Positions 61,382-64,000 of a DNA stretch of 64,000 bases are shown in pieces. Numbering within the stretch: the first letter of the stretch is position 1; each line of letters opens with the position of its first letter. Source of the stretch: Mucor racemosus (Eukaryota; Mucoromycota; Mucoromycetes; Mucorales; Mucoraceae); contig JAPEHQ010000002.1 of assembly GCA_027405735.1 (NCBI GenBank), positions 1,240,001 through 1,304,000 of the forward strand, read 5' to 3'. The position numbers and the translations under genes are program-made. Below the pieces are notes generated by a model that saw only the letters and a list, made by a program, of their open reading frames with translations, was not told the origin of the DNA and ran no database searches.

Positions 61382-62262
61382 GCATTTCTTGTTTATTTGA
61401 AGAATAAAATTTTTGTTTTAATTCTTTTGTTTGATATAGTTGTTGTTGTTGATATTGGTATTGTGCAATTTCTTGAGGTTGATGTTGATGCTGATTTCGA
61501 ATGCTTTTATTTGAACTTCTAGAAGCAAACATATTGGCATGACTATGGTTGAATATCAGTTGATGATGATAGTATTGCCTATCTGATGTAGGATTATTAG
61601 CAGTAAGTGGATTTATTTGGGAATACATGCAATGAGAAAAAGAAGAACCATCCATAATGGGAGATGAATCGAAATTATCAGCTGATTGCATACTCATAGG
61701 AGAAGCTGGAATAACACAATTTGTGTTATTGATAGCACTTAAATTGACGTTGTTTTGTGGAAAGTTGGCATCGACAAGAACCCATTCATTCAATGATGAA
61801 TCTGGCTCACCGTATTGAATCAAATGGTTGTCATGGCAACGGATTTGCTGATGGTCTTGTTGTTGATCATGCAACAAATTAAACAATACAAGCTCCTGAG
61901 GACTAGATGTTTGATTGGAACCAAATGTGGAAGAAAAGGCATTGAAATTATTGCTTATTTGCTGATTATTTTGCTGCTGCTGTTGTTGTTGTTGATGATA
62001 GAAAGAATTTTCATGATTATACCATCCTATCTCTTGTTGTTCAAGTGGAGGAGATGCCAACTGCTGAACATGGCAATTGTCAACCAGTTGAGATACATTT
62101 GTGGTGGCTTCAAAGACCTGATCTTGTACCTGATTTGAATTTTGAGCGGTTAAATCATGATTAACGCCATAGTAACAGTGACTAGACAATTAAAATGAAA
62201 TGAGTTTAATGCAATTTCTACATGATTTCTTGATCTACTTACTTGGCATTAGGATTGTACAT
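60954..62262 (-). CDS. C2H2 zinc-finger transcription factor with polyQ tracts, two exons
   Basis: Exon 1 is 62262-62243 (20 nt, MYNPNA plus two bases), the intron is 62182-62242 and exon 2 is 62181-60954; 415 residues. The N-terminal 280 residues are Gln/Asn/Ser-rich and likely an activation region. It carries several Gln runs, the longest about 23 units of mostly CAA (61315-61383), length-variable by nature. The C-terminal end has three C2H2 fingers: [40 protein letters not shown] and [17 protein letters not shown], linked by THTKERPF and HSGVKPFEC. The third finger's last zinc ligand is DSNC rather than His. This resembles Mucorales/zygomycete regulators of the Seb1/RSV2-like type, but targets are unknown. 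The TATA box is at 62374-62383. Divergent from RRN3. Confidence 0.92.
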
Positions 62263-62373
62263 TTGTGAATCAAGAAAGTAATGTATGTGTGAATTGAAAA
62301 GTTAGTAAAGTAAAGTAAAGGAGAAAAGAAAAAAGTTTGAAGGGAAAGTTTAATTGATTGCCAACATGTTACT

Positions 62374-62383
62374 CTTTATATAG
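62374..62383 (-). promoter_or_regulatory. TATA box of the C2H2 gene
   Basis: CTATATAAAG on the minus strand, 112 bases before the start at 62262. It lies within the 411-base region shared with the divergent RRN3 gene. Confidence 0.6.
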
Positions 62384-62673
62384 AGGTTTCCAAAGATCCG
62401 TACGACATTTTAAAAAGGTGATATTACTAGTTTGGGCTCGCCTTTTCTCGGAGATCGTAAATGTAAATTTGTGCTGCTTGACAGAAACAAGTGTAACTTG
62501 AAGTAATGGCCAATCAATCAATCAAAAAATGCAAAGGGTTAGTTGATCTAGCAACTATAGCATTAGCCACCGTTAAGACTTGGACTGTTTATGATTTATT
62601 TCTTAAAAACGAAAAAAAAAAAAGTACATTTAGTTTCATTACATTATTTTCCTTACATCAAATATACTCAATT

Positions 62674-64000
62674 ATGCCAGTTCGCTCTCCCAACATGAAC
62701 TCTACTGCAGTTCAAGATTCTCAAGATTTCCCCAAGAATTCCAATATACCCCCTATTGCCGAGAAGGAAGAAACTAATGAAAATGTCAGTAAAGAAAAGC
62801 TTGCGAATATGAAGCTTATCATGAAAACATTTGTATTGGGTGCTCTCCGAGAAAAAGAACAGGTAAACTATTATATCACTTAATTTCATAATTTCTTGGG
62901 ATTTGGTTATATTGTGGTTTTCTCTTTTCTGTTTTATCATTACAACAGGCCTATTCATTTTCATCGATGATGGCTCTTTATGGGGTCAATATTTCGAATT
63001 TTTTTTATGGGTTTATGTCTTTTTTTTTTCTGCAAAAAAAAAAAAAACCAACTACTGCGGCATGTCCCCGTTTTCAATCTTCTTTCTGGATTGTTTACGT
63101 TCGGGTAATTGCTTTTAGCTTTTAAAGGGTCCAGAAAGTATCTATTAATATCATTATTTCCATACTTTGATTATATAATTTAATTAATTAAAAAAGAACG
63201 AAAGAAATCAAGTAAAAAAAGGGACAAAGAATTTCGTTTCTTTCATATGGGGATAACAAATATTTTCGGTAGTTGGAGATCATTGTGAATTACCTATTAA
63301 AAAAATCTCAAGTTTATATGGCCTCTGACAAAACAGAAAGAAAACAGTTACCCTTATATTAAAGAAAAAAAGAAATTTTCTTAGTTAAAGAATTTCCCCT
63401 CTATTTCTTGATCTTTTTTATACTATTATTTTTGTTCAAAATCATGTAAAATGACATGTATGATTAACTCGCTATTTTTTTTCTTTCTTTTAGGGAAATA
63501 CTACTCGCTACAATGAATTGGTTGAAATCCTCGGTAGAGACCCTACAAGCCCTGAAGCACCTTCCACACTCAAATTATACACTTGGATCGTTGTATTATC
63601 GCAATCAGTATCTCTTTTAGACAAATCTTGTGCTACATTGGTCGAAGCAGCTTTAATGATTGACTGGAGTTTCCGTAACAGGGCTTTTGTTAATGCATAT
63701 ATCGATTTCTTGGAGAACCTTGTTTCAGCTCATGCATTTTATGTTGTTCCCATTTTGAATGCTCTTGTTCAGGGGTTCAGATATCGTAAGTTTCTAATGA
63801 AATTAATCATAACATTTACTAAACTCTTGAATTTTTTTAGGGATTCATGTTCCTGAAAGTTCCACAGTTACTCGTACTACATCATATGATCGTTGTCATG
63901 AAGCATTGCAATGTATCCTTCAACTTATTCCTACGGGTGCCAATTCTTTATTTGTAAGCTTGGTCCGATTCATGCCTCACAAGCGTTTCAATTCTGCTGA
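62674..64000 (+). CDS. RRN3: RNA polymerase I initiation factor RRN3 (TIF-IA), partial at window end
   Basis: Binds RNA polymerase I and recruits it to rDNA promoters in the nucleolus, tying rRNA synthesis to growth. The visible exons are 62674-62862, 63494-63785 and 63841-64000, continuing beyond the window. Exon 1 ends MKTFVLGALREKEQ, joining GNTTRYNELVEILGRD. Later family blocks are LKLYTWIVVLSQSVSLLDKS, LVEAALMIDWSFRNRAFVNA, YIDFLENLVSAHAFYVVPIL, VQGFRYRIHVPES, and ALQCILQLIPTGANSLFVSL then VRFMPHKRF. These match the N-terminal HEAT-like half of RRN3. The ATG at 62674 is preferred; an upstream in-frame ATG (62506) would add a Lys-rich leader unlike the family. Intron 1 is 631 nt, ten times longer than any other here. 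Confidence 0.88.

Noticed and set aside
62506..62673. Upstream ATG extension of RRN3
   Set aside because: It would add a leader unlike the family. The ATG at 62674 gives a normal N terminus, so the upstream part is taken as 5' UTR or promoter.

Overview
The window looks like nuclear DNA of a filamentous fungus, most likely an early-diverging Mucoromycota (Mucorales-type) species. The grounds are a very AT-rich sequence, many short GT-AG introns (mostly 50-65 nt, some as short as 35-39), pyrimidine-rich tracts just before start codons, a GPI-type chitin deacetylase, a Zn2Cys6 activator, polyglutamine/poly-aspartate tracts, and single-copy eukaryotic housekeeping genes. The species assignment is an inference; no rRNA or marker gene is present.

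Gene-bearing parts. 1.9-7.9 kb: chitin deacetylase (-), ceramide synthase (-), glutamate-cysteine ligase (+). 13.3-17.1 kb: an F-box/LRR protein and a nine-exon PP2A B''-type regulatory subunit, both (-). 30.0-31.1 kb: a broken Old Yellow Enzyme gene (+). 31.5-31.9 kb: remnants of a TnpB/Fanzor-like zinc ribbon and of a zinc knuckle (-). 32.9-38.0 kb: an uncharacterised membrane protein, galactose-1-phosphate uridylyltransferase and an eight-exon Zn2Cys6 transcription factor, all (-). 44.0-46.0 kb: a Thr/Ala/Ser-rich GPI-type surface protein (-) and a possible small secreted protein (+). 46.6-47.8 kb: SAICAR synthetase (-). 61.0-64.0 kb: a polyQ three-finger C2H2 factor (-), divergent from RRN3 (+), which runs off the window. 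Exon joins were worked out by hand and the multi-exon models close in frame. The genes are ordinary metabolism, cell wall, lipid, signalling and Pol I transcription functions with no operon-like logic.

Repeat-bearing parts fill most of the rest (8.4-12.6, 18.8-28.9, 39.3-41.3, 49.7-56.0 kb). I define five families. A: arms of about 1.1 kb, nearly identical and inverted around a 2.25 kb core at 49.7-54.2 kb, with other copies at 1, 10.7, 19.2, 28.8 and 39.3 kb. B: a 1.48 kb element with 25-bp terminal inverted repeats and TAA target duplication at 8.8 kb, and a rearranged copy at 54.6 kb holding a palindrome with 422-bp arms. C: a 1.9-2.3 kb unit in three copies, two fused head to head into a 4.3 kb palindrome that also duplicates a piece of a decayed dynein intermediate chain gene. 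D and E: shorter two-copy repeats. No intact transposase was found for any of them. Nothing prokaryotic, no CRISPR array, and no tRNA or rRNA gene was recognised.
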